Of a DNA stretch of 64,000 bases, positions 17,649 through 26,761 are shown piece by piece. Both the position numbers and the translations under genes were made by a program. Origin of the DNA: Pseudarthrobacter phenanthrenivorans Sphe3 (GTDB lineage Bacteria > Actinomycetota > Actinomycetes > Actinomycetales > Micrococcaceae). Below the pieces are notes generated by a model. That model was not told where the DNA came from. It did no database searches and saw only the letters and a list, made by a program, of their open reading frames with translations. How positions within the stretch are numbered: position 1 is the stretch's first letter; each line of letters begins with the position of its first letter. Location of the stretch: positions 992,001-1,056,000 of the forward strand of contig NC_015145.1 of NCBI RefSeq assembly GCF_000189535.1, written 5' to 3'.

Positions 17649-18110
17649 TCACGGGGTTTCCTTCGCAGACAGGGTGTGCAGGTGGTCCTGCATGAGGGTG
17701 AGGGCCGCGTCCAGGAAATCCACGACGGCGGCCTGCCGGGCCGGCGGCAAAGCTTCGATGTGCTGGTTGGTTGCGTCCATGAGCGGCCGCATCAGGACCA
17801 TGATGTCCCGGGCCGCGGCGGGGGTTGCCGTGACGTGGACCAGGCGGCGGTCCGCGGCGCTGCGCAGCCGTTCGGCATACCCGCGGGATTCCAGGCGGGT
17901 CACGATGGCCGTGGTGGTGGCGGCTGTGGCGCCCAGTTCGCCGGCGAGGGCGCCGACTGTCACCGGGCGCGACTGAACCAGGGTTGAGAGGGCGCGGTAG
18001 TCGGTTAGGTTCAGCTCGAGCTTGCGGGCCACTTCGCGTTCGGTCTCGTTGGCGAGGGTGAAGAGCTTCTGCAGCACGGCCGCGGCAGGGTGGTACTGGG
18101 GCGCTCCCAT
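17649..18110 (-). CDS. MarR-family transcriptional regulator
   Basis: A 153-residue MarR protein: dimer helices at both ends, recognition segment VGALAGELGATAATTTAIVTRLESRGY at about 50-76, wing RSAADRRLVHVTAT at about 80-93. GAGGAGG precedes the ATG. It is divergent from the DUF1295 gene across an AT-rich stretch (18130-18180), the likely operator region, so both sides and DUF2177 downstream are possible targets. Confidence 0.88.
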   Translation of the reverse strand: MGAPQYHPAAAVLQKLFTLANETEREVARKLELNLTDYRALSTLVQSRPVTVGALAGELGATAATTTAIVTRLESRGYAERLRSAADRRLVHVTATPAAARDIMVLMRPLMDATNQHIEALPPARQAAVVDFLDAALTLMQDHLHTLSAKETP

Positions 18111-18245
18111 GCTTCCTCCTCGTTTCGCTAGCTTCTATAGTAATTAATGTAGTCTAGTCATCAAATTAGATTGAATACGTGAACGGCTAGCAGTAATGAG
18201 GGCCGCCGTGCAGCAGAGCGCGGGCGGCGGGGAAAGGAACGTGGA

Positions 18246-19112
18246 ATGGACGAAAAGAGCCGCAAGTCGGTCATTATCTTCGTGGTGGCGGTGCTGGTGG
18301 GGGCGCTGGTAGGCGTGGCCGGCAGCCAGGGCGGCGCCACTGTGGGTGGCTTTCCCTTGTTTGCCTTGGGGGTGGCCGTGGCTTTCCTCATCCAGTGGGT
18401 GGCTTTCGTCCCGGCCTTCAAAGCGCAGACTGAGAAGTATTACGACCTGACCGGTGCCTTGACGTACATCTCCATCACGGTTCTCCTGGTCCTGCTGACG
18501 CCGGGCGTGGATGCCCGCGGCCTGCTCCTGGCGGCGATGGTGGTGGCCTGGGCGCTGCGGCTGGGGAGCTTCCTGTTCCGGCGTGTCAGCAAGCACGGCA
18601 AGGACGACCGCTTCGACGAGATCAAGCCCTCCTTCATCCGGTTCCTCAACACCTGGACCGTGCAGGGGCTCTGGGTGGTCCTGACCGCGGCTGCGGCCTG
18701 GATCGCCATCACCTCCGCCACCCGGGTGGCGCTGGACTGGTGGGCGCTGGCCGGCTTCCTGGTGTGGGCCGCCGGCTTTGGCATCGAGGCTGTGGCGGAC
18801 AACCAGAAGGGCCGCTTCAAGGCCGACCCGGCCAACCAGGGCAGGTTCATCTCCACCGGCCTGTGGGCCAAGTCCCGCCACCCCAACTACTTTGGCGAGA
18901 TCGTGCTCTGGATTGGTGTGCTCCTGATCGCCGTGCCGGTGCTGGAGGGCTGGCAGTGGGTTGCCCTGCTGTCCCCGGTGTTCGTGGCGCTGCTGCTGGT
19001 CAAGGGAAGCGGCGTGCCGCTGCTGGAAGCCAAGGCGGACAAGAAATGGGGCGGCCAGCCCGACTACGAGGCCTACAAGAAGAACACCCCGGTACTGATC
19101 CCGAAGTTGTAG
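18246..19112 (+). CDS. DUF1295 / steroid 5-alpha-reductase-like membrane protein
   Basis: A 288-residue membrane protein with about seven helices. The C-terminal half carries the family signature GLWAKSRHPNYFGEIVLW (about 202-219) and the GSGVPLLEAKADKKWGGQ tail. The fold is that of membrane methyltransferases and steroid reductases that use S-adenosylmethionine or NADPH; the bacterial substrate is unknown. GGAAAGGAAC precedes the ATG. Divergent from the MarR gene. Confidence 0.85.
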   Translation: MDEKSRKSVIIFVVAVLVGALVGVAGSQGGATVGGFPLFALGVAVAFLIQWVAFVPAFKAQTEKYYDLTGALTYISITVLLVLLTPGVDARGLLLAAMVVAWALRLGSFLFRRVSKHGKDDRFDEIKPSFIRFLNTWTVQGLWVVLTAAAAWIAITSATRVALDWWALAGFLVWAAGFGIEAVADNQKGRFKADPANQGRFISTGLWAKSRHPNYFGEIVLWIGVLLIAVPVLEGWQWVALLSPVFVALLLVKGSGVPLLEAKADKKWGGQPDYEAYKKNTPVLIPKL

Positions 19113-19143
19113 CAGGGCAGGGGATCATTGGCCGGGTTAGGGG

Positions 19144-19155
19144 TACGGTGTCCGC
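19144..19155 (+). promoter_or_regulatory. -10 box for a leaderless start
   Basis: TACGGT (19144-19149), six bases, then the ATG at 19156. Confidence 0.5.
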
Positions 19156-19491
19156 ATGCAGAAGATATCGATTGATGCCCTGGCCCGCCAGCAGCTCGCG
19201 GCAGCCGTTGCCGCTTCCAGCGGGCGGGCTGCCGACACGGCGTTCGGTGGCCATGAGAAGAGCCTGCGCCAGACCGTGATGGCTTTCCGCGCCGGTACCC
19301 AGCTCAGCGAACACCTGAACCCAGGCGAGGCGACTGTTTACGTGATCAGGGGTTCTGTTTGGCTGAAGTCCGGCGGGGAGGCCTGGCAGGGCAAGGCGGG
19401 GGACCTGCTGATCGTCCCGGACGGGCTGCACAGCCTGGAGGCTGAAGAAGACTCGGCGGTGCTGTTTACCGTGGTGAAGAAGGACAGGTAG
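19156..19491 (+). CDS. Cupin-domain protein
   Basis: A 111-residue single cupin. The first motif is weak (LSEHLNPGEATVYVIRGSVWL, His about 57, Glu 61) and the second is AGDLLIVPDGLHSLEAEEDSA (His about 93). Small cupins bind metals or act as sensors or isomerases; no substrate can be named. Leaderless start; a terminator lies 40 bp after its stop. Confidence 0.8.
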   Translation: MQKISIDALARQQLAAAVAASSGRAADTAFGGHEKSLRQTVMAFRAGTQLSEHLNPGEATVYVIRGSVWLKSGGEAWQGKAGDLLIVPDGLHSLEAEEDSAVLFTVVKKDR

Positions 19492-19531
19492 CCGGGTGGA
19501 ACTGCTGGCAACAGAAAAGTATGGCTTTACG

Positions 19532-19572
19532 TCTGGCTGGCCCGCCTACGTGGAGTCTGGCCAGCCAGATTT
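19532..19572. terminator. Bidirectional terminator
   Basis: Perfect 11-base arms TCTGGCTGGCC (19532-19542) and GGCCAGCCAGA (19559-19569), 16-base loop, then TTT. It lies between the convergent cupin and secreted-protein genes. Confidence 0.7.
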
Positions 19573-19603
19573 ACCCTTGGTCGGGTGGCGGTTTATCTAG
19601 CGG

Positions 19604-19915
19604 CTATCGGCCCACTCTGCCGCAGCTACCATCCAGCTTGTGTCCAAACAAGGCGGGGCTGCTGAGGTCAGTGAAGCCATCCGAAACGACGATGATGGCT
19701 CGGAGCGTACTGTTATCCGAGTGGCTACCAACGCCTGGTGTGGCGCCAATGGGGTCGGCAACGTCGCCAAGGGGATGGTGGGCATCCGCTTGGGCGTTCG
19801 CGCAATCAGCGGATTCCACGAGCGGATGGATAGTAGCAGATGCTTGCGCAGCGGAGCCGAAGATCCCCGCAAGTACAACGACAGCAGTCAGGGCTGCTGT
19901 CCTTATCGTGGCCAT
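19604..19915 (-). CDS. Small secreted protein
   Basis: A 103-residue protein with a clear Sec signal peptide (residues 1 to about 27, cleavage near AQASA-TI). The mature part holds HPLVESADCANAQADAHHPL and GDVADPIGATPGVG, a composition I have seen in uncharacterised exported actinobacterial proteins, but I cannot name a function. Two Cys in the mature part (one in DCAN, one in GSCGR) could form a disulfide. GAGAGGAAAAGCTA precedes the ATG at 19915. Confidence 0.65.
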   Translation of the reverse strand: MATIRTAALTAVVVLAGIFGSAAQASATIHPLVESADCANAQADAHHPLGDVADPIGATPGVGSHSDNSTLRAIIVVSDGFTDLSSPALFGHKLDGSCGRVGR

Positions 19916-20427
19916 TAGCTTTTCCTCTCTTACAGGTAAATGTGTCCTTGAAAAATGCGGCGGCGAGACGAACAGCCGCTAGGTGTCGCGGCAAGCAGAC
20001 AATTCGATAGCGCAGTCTGCAGGCAACGATTAGCGCCGGGGGCAGAGCCCTAACCGGTTCAGTAACCAGGGCTGGCAGGCGAAGCACTTGCTGCCCATAA
20101 AAAGAGACCTCCTCTGCTGCGAAGGCCCCACGCCGCTGCTCGGATAGGAACTTACCTCCGCCAGCAACGTAATCTTGCTCCCCCGCCACACCGTGCGCAA
20201 GCATAAATGCTTCCCGAATCTCCACTTTGCAGTCCCCTCGCCTCCGGCGGTCAGCGGGGGAAGACGACGGCGGCGTGCAGGATTGGCGCAGGAGTCCTTA
20301 AGGGTTTCCCCAGTTCCCCCAAATCGGGCAGCTCGGGCGGGCCCCGGGCACTAGGCTCGTCCGTGGCGCACGCCCGTCAGGGCACGTCCGCCTCCGGAAT
20401 CCTTCGTGCACACAGATGGGGAACACC
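19916..20427. other. Intergenic stretch, no gene supported
   Basis: About 510 bases between the divergent secreted-protein gene and the HNH nuclease gene. It is less GC-rich near 19970-20230. A minus-strand open frame there has no recognisable domain, no good ribosome site and overlaps the secreted-protein gene, so I do not call it. A TAGGCT hexamer near 20351 could be the -10 of the nuclease promoter. Confidence 0.4.
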
Positions 20428-21288
20428 ATGTCCAGCCTGACGTCCAGGTCCGCAACGATGCCTGCAAAACGCACTGCGGCCGCCGTCGTCCTGGCCGCGT
20501 TCCTGGCCCTCTTCACGGCGGGCAGTCCGGCCCAGGCGCTGGACAGCCCAACCGCGGACGGGACCGCAGCTGCCGCTGAGGCCGATGACCTGCTGGCCAC
20601 CCTTCCCATTAAGGGCCGCGCGCCGAAGACGGGATACGAGCGGTCGCTGTTCGGCCCCACCTGGGCGGACGTGGACGGGAACGGCTGCGACACCCGCAAC
20701 GACATCCTCCGGCGGGACCTGACGGACATCACCTACACGAACAGCGTTCCCTGCAAGGTGCAGTCCGGCATGCTCGCTGATCCCTACACGGGCACCAGCA
20801 TCAGCTTCGTCCGCGGCACCGCCACCAGCAGCGCGGTGCAGATCGACCATGTGGTGGCGCTCAGCGATGCCTGGCAGAAGGGCGCCCAGCAGCTGACCAC
20901 CGAGCAGCGAACCGCGTTCGCCAACGACCCGCTGAACCTGCAGGCCACGGACGGGCCCACCAACCAGCAAAAGGGCGACGGCGACGCCGCCACCTGGCTG
21001 CCGCCCAGCAAGGGCTTCCGGTGCGAGTACGTGGCCCGCCAGGTTTCCGTGAAAGCGCGGTACAGCCTGTGGGTGACGCAGGCCGAGCACGACGCGATTG
21101 CCGGCATCCTGGCCGGCTGCCCGGGGCAGCTGGCGCCGGCCGCCGTCGAGCCCGCCGCGACCGCCGCCGTCTACTACGCCAACTGCAGTGAGGTCATCGC
21201 TGCCGGGGCAGCACCCCTGTATGCAGGGTCGGAAGGCTACCGGGCAGGGCTGGACGGCGACTCGGACGGGGTGGCCTGCGAGGGGTAG
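20428..21288 (+). CDS. Secreted HNH nuclease with C-terminal excalibur domain
   Basis: A 286-residue exported protein: Sec signal (to about residue 38, ending SPAQA), HNH/DUF1524-type nuclease core with IDHVVALSDAW (His about 140), FANDPLNLQATDGPTN and KGDGDAATWLPP (about 165-195), then a C-terminal excalibur calcium-binding motif (YYANCSEV and DGDSDGVACEG, about 248-286). It should cleave DNA outside the cell or at the wall. ATG at 20428 was preferred for the GGGGAACACC before it; ATG at 20416 is an alternative. A decayed paralogue lies at 5900-6484. Confidence 0.85.
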   Translation: MSSLTSRSATMPAKRTAAAVVLAAFLALFTAGSPAQALDSPTADGTAAAAEADDLLATLPIKGRAPKTGYERSLFGPTWADVDGNGCDTRNDILRRDLTDITYTNSVPCKVQSGMLADPYTGTSISFVRGTATSSAVQIDHVVALSDAWQKGAQQLTTEQRTAFANDPLNLQATDGPTNQQKGDGDAATWLPPSKGFRCEYVARQVSVKARYSLWVTQAEHDAIAGILAGCPGQLAPAAVEPAATAAVYYANCSEVIAAGAAPLYAGSEGYRAGLDGDSDGVACEG

Positions 21289-21336
21289 CGGGGATCTCAA
21301 CACCCCACGGTGTGGTTGCCGGCAGGTGAGCCGTGC

Positions 21337-22341
21337 TTACTCCGCAGCGGCCGCCGGAACCGGTTCTCCGCTGCGCGGGGCATTCGTGCTGCGCCGGCGC
21401 CAGTAGGCTGCGAGGACAGCGCCCGAAACGTTGTGCCAGACCGAGAAGATCGCGCCAGGCAGGGCTGCCTCGGGCGTCAGGTACTGGCGTGCCAGGCCGG
21501 CGGCCAGGCCTGAGTTCTGCATGCCAACCTCGATGGCAGTGGTCCGCCGGGAGGGAATCGGCAGGCGGAACAGGCGTGCGGCGGCATAGCCAAGGGCGTA
21601 GCCCAGGCCGTTGTGCAGGATGACGGCCGCGAGCACCAGCAGCCCGGCGGCGAAGATGGCCTTGGCGCTGCCGGCAACAACAGCAATCACCACAGCGGTG
21701 ATGGCCAGCACCGAAATCCAGGGGAGGGCGGGCAGCGCCTTGTCCACGAGACGGGGCAGGAAGAGCCGGACCACGAGGCCCAGCAGCACCGGGAACAGCA
21801 CGATCTGGACGATGGACCATGCCATGGAACCGGCGTCCACCGGCATGTACTGCCCCGCCAGCCACAGCGCCAGGACCGGGGTCAGGAGCGGGGCGATCAG
21901 CGTTGACACCGTGGTCATCGCTACGGACAGGGCGACGTCTCCCTTGGCCAGGTAGGACACCACGTTGGAGGCGGTTCCGCCCGGGCAGCAGCCCACCAGG
22001 ATCACGCCGGCAGCCAGTGCGGGCGGCAGCCCCAGGGCCGCGGCGACCAGCCAGCCCAGGAACGGCATGATGGCGTACTGCGCCACCACGCCGATCACCA
22101 CAGGGACCGGGCGCTTGGCAATGACGGCGAAGTCAGGGGGCGTGAGCGTCAGGCCCATGCCGAACATGATGATTCCCAGCAGGGGGTTGATCCAGGCGCC
22201 CAGTCCGGTGAAGGCGGTGGGAGCGGCGAGCGCCACGGCGCCGCCGGCCAGGATCAGGAGGGGAAAGAGGGTAACGGCCACGCGGGCGCTGCGTTCTTCG
22301 GCGGCTGATGCCGTCGGCGAAGGATTGGGTAAGGAAGACAT
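21337..22341 (-). CDS. Bile acid:sodium symporter-family transporter (BASS)
   Basis: A 334-residue protein with ten predicted membrane helices. The family marks are GWINPLLGIIMFGMGLTL near 50, GCCPGGTASNVVSYLAKGDVALSV (about 110-133) and IEVGMQNSGLAAGLA (about 270-284), which contain the sodium-site residues. Bacterial members take up organic anions such as pantoate or keto acids with Na+; the substrate is undetermined. The ATG at 22341 was taken over an upstream extension that lacks coding character. Confidence 0.88.
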   Translation of the reverse strand: MSSLPNPSPTASAAEERSARVAVTLFPLLILAGGAVALAAPTAFTGLGAWINPLLGIIMFGMGLTLTPPDFAVIAKRPVPVVIGVVAQYAIMPFLGWLVAAALGLPPALAAGVILVGCCPGGTASNVVSYLAKGDVALSVAMTTVSTLIAPLLTPVLALWLAGQYMPVDAGSMAWSIVQIVLFPVLLGLVVRLFLPRLVDKALPALPWISVLAITAVVIAVVAGSAKAIFAAGLLVLAAVILHNGLGYALGYAAARLFRLPIPSRRTTAIEVGMQNSGLAAGLARQYLTPEAALPGAIFSVWHNVSGAVLAAYWRRRSTNAPRSGEPVPAAAAE

Positions 22342-22407
22342 ACCTACCGGATTATCACAGCGGAGTATGTGTTTCTGAATCAGGGGACCTTGATGACGCC
22401 CACGCAC

Positions 22408-22442
22408 CACCGTGCGCCGCGTAGACGACGCGGCGCACGGTG
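22408..22442 (-). terminator. Strong hairpin terminator
   Basis: Perfect 15-base arms (22408-22422 and 22428-22442) with a 5-base loop AGACG. It lies just after the stop of the alanine symporter gene on the minus strand and isolates the BASS gene. No T-tract. Confidence 0.7.
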
Positions 22443-22451
22443 ACGGGCTTA

Positions 22452-23993
22452 CTAGACGCGGGAGGATTCCTTTTCGCGCTCGGCCGGCTTGTAGGACTCC
22501 CAGAAGCTGGCACCAGTGATGCCCAGGGGCCGGGGGTCGAAGACCGGGTCGAGGCCGAGCTTCTGCTGGCGCTCAAAGTCCTTCAGCGCCTTGAACGCTG
22601 GCTTCTGCAGGACCAGGATGCCCACGATGTTCAGCCAGGCCATAAGCCCGACGCCGATATCGCCCATCACCCATGCGTCGGCGGCCGTGTTCACGCAGCC
22701 GTAGGCCGCTGCGACGAGGATGGCCACCTGCAGGGCGATGGTGGTCGCGCGGCCCAGGCTGGTCCGGAGGCCGGGAATCATCTTGGCCGACGAGGTACCC
22801 AGGAGGAAGCGCAGGTTGGTCTCGGCCATGTAGTAGTAGGCGATGACGGTGGTCAGGCAGAAGAAGACCAGTGTGATGGCGATGAACGCGGCGCCCACGC
22901 CGGGGAAGACGGAGTCGAATCCGGCCTGGACGTACTGCGGCCCGACGACGGCGCTCGCCGAGAGCAGCCCGCCCTCGGCGAGGACTTCACCGTCTTCGCT
23001 GCCGCCCGAGAAGACGCGGTAGGCACCGGTGGAGAGGATCAGGAAGCCGGTGGCCGAGCAGACAAAGAGCGTGTCGATATAGACGGCGAAGGCTTGGACC
23101 AGGCCCTGCTTTGCCGGGTGCGAGACCTCGGCGGCAGCGGCGGCGTGCGGGCCCGTGCCCTGGCCGGCCTCGTTCGAGTAGACGCCGCGCTTGACGCCCC
23201 ACATCACGGCCAGGCCGATGATGGCGCCGAGGGCCGAGTCCATGCCGAAGGCGCTGCGGAACACCAGCGAGAGGATCTCCGGCAGCTGGGCGGCATTGAT
23301 GACGACGACGATCAGGGCGAGGAGGATGTATCCGGCGGCCATGAACGGCACCACGAATGCAGCAACGCTGGCGATGCGCTTCACGCCGCCCATGACGACG
23401 AGTGCCAGGAGGATGACGGAGCCGACGGCCACGGCCCAGGACGGGACGGTCCAGGCGCCGCTGATCGCGGTGGCCATGGAGTTGGTCTGGACACCCGGCA
23501 TCAGAACACCGCAGGCAAGGACGGTCACGGCCGCGAAGACGTAGCCGTAGACCTTGAAGAAGCCGGCACCCTTGGTGTGGGCGAACGCACGGGAGAAGTA
23601 GTAGGCCGGACCGCCGCGGTATTCGCCGGTCAGCGGGTCGCGGGTCTTGTACATCTGGCCGAGGGTCGATTCAACGAAGGATGTAGAGGCGCCCAGGAAG
23701 GCGACCGTCCACATCCAGAACAGGGCGCCCGGCCCGCCGAAGGCAATGGCGGTTGCGACGCCGGCGACGTTGCCGGTGCCGACGCGGCCGGACAGGGACA
23801 TAGCCAGGGCCTGGAACGAGGAGACTCCGGAGGCGGACTTCTCGCCCCGGAACAGCTGCTCGATCATTCCCTTGACATGCCGCACCTGCAGGAAGCGCGA
23901 ACGGATGGAGAAGTAGACGCCGGTGGCGAGGCAGAGGTAGACGAGCCAGTCGCTCCAGATCACGTCATTGATTGCTGATAGGGCATCGCTCAT
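22452..23993 (-). CDS. Alanine/glycine:cation symporter (AGCS family)
   Basis: A 513-residue transporter with about eleven membrane helices. The AGCS signature GRVGTGNVAGVATAIAFGGP (about 69-88) and GPHAAAAAEVSHPAKQGL (about 282-299) are clear. It imports small neutral amino acids with Na+ or H+. The 380-base divergent region to the OFA-type gene carries a perfect palindrome and a CRP-like site. The first ATG gives the usual family length; the ribosome site is GGAGGGAACC. Confidence 0.93.
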   Translation of the reverse strand: MSDALSAINDVIWSDWLVYLCLATGVYFSIRSRFLQVRHVKGMIEQLFRGEKSASGVSSFQALAMSLSGRVGTGNVAGVATAIAFGGPGALFWMWTVAFLGASTSFVESTLGQMYKTRDPLTGEYRGGPAYYFSRAFAHTKGAGFFKVYGYVFAAVTVLACGVLMPGVQTNSMATAISGAWTVPSWAVAVGSVILLALVVMGGVKRIASVAAFVVPFMAAGYILLALIVVVINAAQLPEILSLVFRSAFGMDSALGAIIGLAVMWGVKRGVYSNEAGQGTGPHAAAAAEVSHPAKQGLVQAFAVYIDTLFVCSATGFLILSTGAYRVFSGGSEDGEVLAEGGLLSASAVVGPQYVQAGFDSVFPGVGAAFIAITLVFFCLTTVIAYYYMAETNLRFLLGTSSAKMIPGLRTSLGRATTIALQVAILVAAAYGCVNTAADAWVMGDIGVGLMAWLNIVGILVLQKPAFKALKDFERQQKLGLDPVFDPRPLGITGASFWESYKPAEREKESSRV

Positions 23994-24062
23994 GTGTGTG
24001 GGTTCCCTCCATGGAAGAGCGTGGGTGATGCGGTTCGGGGTGCGCGCTGTTGGGTGAACGGA

Positions 24063-24101
24063 GTGGCGCGCGCCACACCAAAACCTGTGAAGTGTTGCAC
24101 A
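24063..24101. promoter_or_regulatory. Palindrome and CRP/GlxR-like site
   Basis: GTGGCGCGCGCCAC (24063-24076) is a perfect 14-base palindrome. TGTGA-AGTGTT-GCACA (24086-24101) differs from the CRP/GlxR consensus TGTGA-N6-TCACA at one base. Both are 70-108 bases upstream of the alanine symporter start. The rest of 23994-24374 shows no gene. Confidence 0.45.
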
Positions 24102-24374
24102 AACGACTGGTATTCGTCCATTTAGGCTCCGTCCATTCTGTCGGGAATGTCACATCGCCGAATTTATGACCGCTTCTGGTACTCCTATGGAAGCCAGGCC
24201 GCCCGCAACCGCTCGCCGCCCATTCCCTACCGCCCGGCGCATTAAAGCTACGTTTGCTGACTATCTGCTCCATGATTGCCGGAGGCCTCGGCGGCATTCG
24301 GGGGACTTTCGCCTCTGGAAGGGGGTGCGCCGCGGCTGCCACTGAACCGATGTCTTTACGAGCAAGGGAGCACG

Positions 24375-25769
24375 ATGGGCTGGCTGGACCGTGAACGAAC
24401 CGTTGCCCCACCCGGATTCAACCGCTGGCTGGTGCCCCCCGCGGCGCTCGCCGTCCATCTCTGCATCGGCCAGGCCTACGCCACGAGCGTCTACAAGACC
24501 GCACTGGTGGAGCATTTCGGGGCCAGCCTCACCGAGATCGGCCTGATCTTCTCCATCGCCATCGTGATGCTCGGACTCTCCGCCGCCGTCATGGGTACGT
24601 GGGTGGACCGCAACGGCCCGCGGAAGGCGATGTTCACCTCGGCCGTGTTCTGGGCCGGCGGCTTCCTGATCGGATCACTGGGCATCTTCACGCAGCAGCT
24701 GTGGCTCGTCTACCTCGGCTACGGCGTGGTGGGCGGCATCGGCCTGGGCATCGGCTACATCTCACCGGTGTCCACCCTGATCAAGTGGTTTCCGGACCGG
24801 CCCGGACTCGCCACCGGCATGGCCATCATGGGCTTCGGCGGCGGTGCGCTGATCGCCAGCCCGGTCTCCACCGCCCTGCTCAAGGCGTACGATCCCAACT
24901 CCGGCGCCCAGGGCTGGGTGGCCAGCGGCGATGCGGTGGGCAGGCTCTTCCTGACGCTCGCCGTCGTCTACCTCGCCTACATGCTCTTCGGCGCCTTCAC
25001 CATCAGGGTCCCGGCCGACGGCTGGCGGCCGGCAGGGTTCGACCCCGCCACGGTCAAGGCCGCCAAGCTGGTCACTACCGAGAATGTCTCCGCGAAGAAC
25101 GCTGTCAAGACCCGGCAGTTCTGGCTGGTATGGATCGCGCTGTTCTGCAACGTCACTGCCGGCATCGGGATCCTGGAGCAGGCCGCGCCCATGATCCAGG
25201 ACTTCTTCCGCCAGTCCGACGGCGTGTCCCTGGTAAGTGCCGCCGTCGCCGCAGGCTTCGTGGGGCTGCTGTCCATCGGCAATATGGCGGGCCGCTTCGC
25301 CTGGTCCGCCACCTCCGATATCACTGGCCGGAAACGCATCTACATGGTGTACCTCGGCGTCGGCGCCGTCCTGTACACGGTGCTTGCACTGGCAGGTTCC
25401 GCCACCACCATCCTGTACGTGGCGCTCGCCTTCGTCATCATCTCCTTCTACGGCGGCGGGTTCGCCACCGTTCCCGCCTACCTGCGGGACCTGTTCGGGA
25501 CCTACCAGGTGGGCGCCATCCACGGCCGGCTGCTGACGGCGTGGTCGGCCGCCGGCGTGGCCGGGCCCCTGATCGTCAACGCCTTCCTGGATGCCCAGGG
25601 CAAGCCAGGCCAGCTGGATGCCGCGTCCTACCAGCCGGCGCTGCTGACCATGGTGGCGCTGCTGGTGGTCGGCTTCCTGGCCAACCTGCTGGTCAAGCCG
25701 GTGGATGCACGATTCCATGAACCCCGTCCGGACCGCGGACGGTCGCCCGAACCTGCTTTGGAGGCCTGA
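24375..25769 (+). CDS. OFA-type MFS transporter (oxalate/formate antiporter family)
   Basis: A 464-residue MFS protein with 12 helices. It has the OFA-family opening with an early SVYKTALVEHFGASL segment after helix 1, TWVDRNGPRKAMF in the 2-3 loop (about 75) and GIGYISPVSTLIKWFPDRPGLATG (about 130-153). The family exchanges oxalate, formate or related carboxylates. AAGGGAGCACG fixes the start at 24375. It is followed one base later by the small-subunit gene, so they form an operon. Confidence 0.9.
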   Translation: MGWLDRERTVAPPGFNRWLVPPAALAVHLCIGQAYATSVYKTALVEHFGASLTEIGLIFSIAIVMLGLSAAVMGTWVDRNGPRKAMFTSAVFWAGGFLIGSLGIFTQQLWLVYLGYGVVGGIGLGIGYISPVSTLIKWFPDRPGLATGMAIMGFGGGALIASPVSTALLKAYDPNSGAQGWVASGDAVGRLFLTLAVVYLAYMLFGAFTIRVPADGWRPAGFDPATVKAAKLVTTENVSAKNAVKTRQFWLVWIALFCNVTAGIGILEQAAPMIQDFFRQSDGVSLVSAAVAAGFVGLLSIGNMAGRFAWSATSDITGRKRIYMVYLGVGAVLYTVLALAGSATTILYVALAFVIISFYGGGFATVPAYLRDLFGTYQVGAIHGRLLTAWSAAGVAGPLIVNAFLDAQGKPGQLDAASYQPALLTMVALLVVGFLANLLVKPVDARFHEPRPDRGRSPEPALEA

Positions 25770-25770
25770 G

Positions 25771-25914
25771 ATGAGCACAGTAAACAGCACCGGCGCGCAG
25801 CCGCCGACGAAGGCATCACCCGGCAGGCTCGCCCTCGCCTGGGCCCTGGTGGGCGTGCCGCTGGGCTACGGCGTCTTCCAGACCCTGACCCGGGTGGCGG
25901 CGCTGTTCGGATAA
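25771..25914 (+). CDS. MFS transporter small subunit
   Basis: A 47-residue protein with one membrane helix (about 21-43, LALAWALVGVPLGYGVFQTL). It starts one base after the OFA transporter stop and has GGAGG seven bases before its ATG. Tiny single-helix proteins of this pattern are recognised partners of OFA-type MFS transporters in databases; the helix probably packs against the transporter. Confidence 0.75.
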   Translation: MSTVNSTGAQPPTKASPGRLALAWALVGVPLGYGVFQTLTRVAALFG

Positions 25915-25968
25915 TGACGGGCGGGAGGGCGATGATGGAGGCGGTTCCCACAACGAAAGCAGACTCCC

Positions 25969-26235
25969 TTGATTACTCTCCAGCAGGACGCCGACGGCTT
26001 CATCCGGATGGACCGGCACTACCCGGCCAGCATCCGCATCAGGATCGCTTTCGCTGACGGCAGCACCGGGGAGTTTTCCGGCCTGACCCTCAACAACGCC
26101 TATGATGCCGCCGTTGCGGAGTTCCGGACGAAGAACAACCTCGACGCCCGCGGCTACAGCAGGACCCCGGCGGTCCGCACCAACTCAGGCAACAAGGTTG
26201 ACTTTGTTCCGGTGCATCCCGGCATGGGGGAGTAG
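25969..26235 (+). CDS. Small hypothetical protein (88 aa)
   Basis: Unrecognised soluble protein. It begins with TTG at 25969 in the longest reading; an ATG at 26008 is an alternative start (MDRHYPASIRIRI). Coding character is good (third-position GC). The segment IRIAFADGSTGEFSGLTLNNAYDAAVAEF suggests two strands and a helix. It is 55 bases after the MFS small-subunit gene and may be a separate unit. No function can be given. Confidence 0.5.
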   Translation: MITLQQDADGFIRMDRHYPASIRIRIAFADGSTGEFSGLTLNNAYDAAVAEFRTKNNLDARGYSRTPAVRTNSGNKVDFVPVHPGMGE

Positions 26236-26260
26236 CGGGCCACTCACTGGCGGCGGCTGG

Positions 26261-26761
26261 TCAGTCGGCGGCGGCGGTGGTTTCGGCGGGGCTTGAAGAC
26301 GCGGCCGGATCGCCGAATGACGGCCGCTGGCCGGACCGGTAGGCGGCGTCAATGACGGGTTCGAGTTCGTCAAGTACAGTACGGTTCCCGGGCAGAACCA
26401 CATGGGCCAGGAATTCCGACTCAAGGGTGGCGATGCCTGCTGCCGCCGCCCCGAGCTTGGCCTCGATGGCCAGGGCAAGGGCGTGCCAGGACTTGCGGTT
26501 GGCACGTTCGAGGACTTTTGCGTTCGCTTCCTGGCGCGCACTTTCGGCTTTGTCGCCCTGGATGGCCAGGGGCCCGTCAGACTGCAGCATCGACATGACA
26601 ATGCGGAACTGCCTCCCGCCGCTCCTGAAGGCGACGGCGTGCCGGTGGCCCCGCTGCGTGAACAGGACGTCCGTGGCCCCGTAATCGGCGAGCGCCCGTT
26701 TGATGTTTTTCCGGGAGGCCTCGCTGCTGAAGGAGTCGCCCCGGGTGTAGGGACCGGTCAT
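26261..26761 (-). CDS. Hypothetical protein (166 aa)
   Basis: No named domain recognised. A mixed alpha/beta N-terminal half (SRKNIKRALADYGATDVLFTQRGH, about 15-38, and RQFRIVMSML) is followed by a long helix (about 73-115, rich in Ala, Glu, Lys) and a Ser/Ala-rich tail. The layout recalls small proteins found in both actinobacterial genomes and their phages, but this is only an impression. It is convergent with the 88-aa gene, 26 bases apart. Confidence 0.55.
   Translation of the reverse strand: MTGPYTRGDSFSSEASRKNIKRALADYGATDVLFTQRGHRHAVAFRSGGRQFRIVMSMLQSDGPLAIQGDKAESARQEANAKVLERANRKSWHALALAIEAKLGAAAAGIATLESEFLAHVVLPGNRTVLDELEPVIDAAYRSGQRPSFGDPAASSSPAETTAAAD

Noticed and set aside
19806..20225. 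139-codon minus-strand frame near the secreted-protein gene
   Set aside because: It overlaps that gene in another frame, lacks a ribosome site and contains no recognisable domain.
22440..23978. A 512-codon plus-strand open frame over the alanine symporter gene
   Set aside because: It is antisense to a clear AGCS transporter; its Gly/Asp/Arg/His-rich translation is the usual mirror of a GC-rich gene and has no domain.
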